A stretch of DNA of 64,000 nt, taken from the NCBI GenBank assembly GCA_963730365.1, contig CAVSRM010000003.1:62001-126000 (forward strand), in the 5' to 3' direction. The translations under genes were made by a program, and so were the position numbers. Of this stretch, positions 63,478-64,000 are shown in pieces (position 1 is the stretch's first letter; each line of letters starts with the position of its first letter). The stretch is from Fodinibacter sp963730365. Its GTDB lineage: Bacteria > Actinomycetota > Actinomycetes > Actinomycetales > Dermatophilaceae. Under the pieces are notes generated by a model. That model was given only the letters and a program-made list of their open reading frames with translations. It was not told the origin of the DNA and made no database searches.

Positions 63478-64000
63478 GTGAGCCAGGACGGGACCGACCT
63501 CTTCGGCGCCGCGGCGGGGGAGGCCTCCGACGCCGGCGCCGGCGGCCTCCTGCCGCCGCTGGCGGCGCGGATGCGTCCGCGCACGGTCGACGAGGTCCGT
63601 GGGCAGGGTGAGGTGCTGCGGCCCGGGAGCCCCCTGCGTCGGCTCATCGAGGGCAGCGGGGGAGCCGCGGGTGCGTTGTCGGCCATCCTGTGGGGTCCGC
63701 CCGGCACCGGGAAGACCACCCTCGCCCATCTCGTGGCGACCGCCGCCGACCGCGAGTTCGTGGAGCTGTCCGCCGTCACGGCCGGCGTCAAGGACGTGCG
63801 CGCGGTCATGGAGCACGCCAACCGCTCGCGCGACATGTACGGCCGGCAGACGGTGCTCTTCCTCGATGAGATCCACCGGTTCACCAAGGCCCAGCAGGAC
63901 GCCCTGCTTCCCGGTGTCGAGAACCGCCAGGTCGTCCTCGTCGCCGCCACGACGGAGAACCCCTCGTTCTCGGTCATCGCGCCGCTGCTCTCGCGCTCGA
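63478..64000 (+). CDS. rarA: Replication-associated recombination protein RarA/MgsA (3' truncated by window)
   Basis: The visible 174 residues contain a N-terminal LPPLAARMRPRTVDEVRGQ segment, Walker A GPPGTGKT at 73-80, and Walker B FLDEIHRF near 127, followed by LVAATTENPSF (sensor 1). This is the AAA+ RarA/MgsA family, related to clamp loaders and acting at stalled replication forks. The window ends inside the AAA+ domain. The GTG start follows a TAGCCT box. It is adjacent to aspS in this genome; the same pairing is common in actinobacteria. Confidence 0.93.
   Translation, partial: MSQDGTDLFGAAAGEASDAGAGGLLPPLAARMRPRTVDEVRGQGEVLRPGSPLRRLIEGSGGAAGALSAILWGPPGTGKTTLAHLVATAADREFVELSAVTAGVKDVRAVMEHANRSRDMYGRQTVLFLDEIHRFTKAQQDALLPGVENRQVVLVAATTENPSFSVIAPLLSRS

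Overview
The window is GC-rich chromosomal DNA from an actinobacterium, most likely order Micrococcales and probably Intrasporangiaceae-like. The evidence is very high GC with many GTG starts, GTGA/ATGA gene overlaps, TAnnnT -10 boxes only a few bases upstream of start codons, the 16S/23S sequence style, PriA-type HisA, a GlnA2-GlnE pair and a TlyA/NadK/RecN/SteA/SteB/PyrG/Nudix run. Gene order resembles, in broad outline and from memory, M. tuberculosis his (Rv1599 onward), infC-pheST (Rv1641-1650), argCJBDFR(G)H (Rv1652-1659) and mpg-tyrS-...-pyrG-Nudix (Rv1688-1700). I saw no prophage, insertion sequence, CRISPR array or tRNA gene.

Layout. (1) 1-4.5 kb: end of an unknown gene, a strong terminator, a GlnR-type box, then glnA2-glnE (nitrogen assimilation). 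(2) 4.7-12.6 kb: histidine genes hisD, then an opposing MFS/cyclic-nucleotide-binding fusion, then hisC-hisB-orphan-hisH-hisA(priA)-SseB; hisF, hisI and hisG are not here. (3) 12.6-16.1 kb: structured leader, infC (ATC start), rpmI, rplT, SpoU methyltransferase, PAS-type sensor kinase. (4) 16.2-19.1 kb: catalase and a divergent MFS gene. (5) 19.1-23.5 kb: pheS-pheT-SDR. (6) 23.6-31.3 kb: argC-ACT protein-argJ-argB-argD-argF-argR-argH, tightly overlapping, with argG missing and argR split by a frameshift. (7) 31.3-34.0 kb: DNA glycosylase, lipoprotein, tyrS. (8) 34.0-39.9 kb: one rRNA operon (16S-23S-5S) with promoters, spacer without tRNA, and terminator. (9) 40.0-54.5 kb: TPR protein, HAD phosphatase, PAKKA-repeat protein (frameshifted by a 46-bp tandem duplication), 58-aa protein, tlyA, nadK, recN, steA, steB, MraY-like transferase, murJ, GT4 glycosyltransferase, pyrG, Nudix hydrolase. 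(10) 54.6-64 kb: YchJ-like protein, Tat lipoprotein, VOC protein, aspS, alpha/beta hydrolase, GNAT-MMPL pair and the start of rarA.

Most of the window is housekeeping metabolism. The unusual points are: two frame-disrupted genes whose disruptions have a readable mechanism (argR at a G7 tract in slippery phase; the PAKKA gene by a 46-bp tandem duplication that turns a basic tail acidic); two probable AUC-initiated genes (infC, tlyA); four intergenic promoters whose -10 hexamer begins with the TAG stop codon of the upstream gene; an ACT-domain protein embedded in the arginine operon; and a SteA/SteB plus MraY-like/MurJ/GT4 block that looks like a lipid-linked envelope-glycan module.
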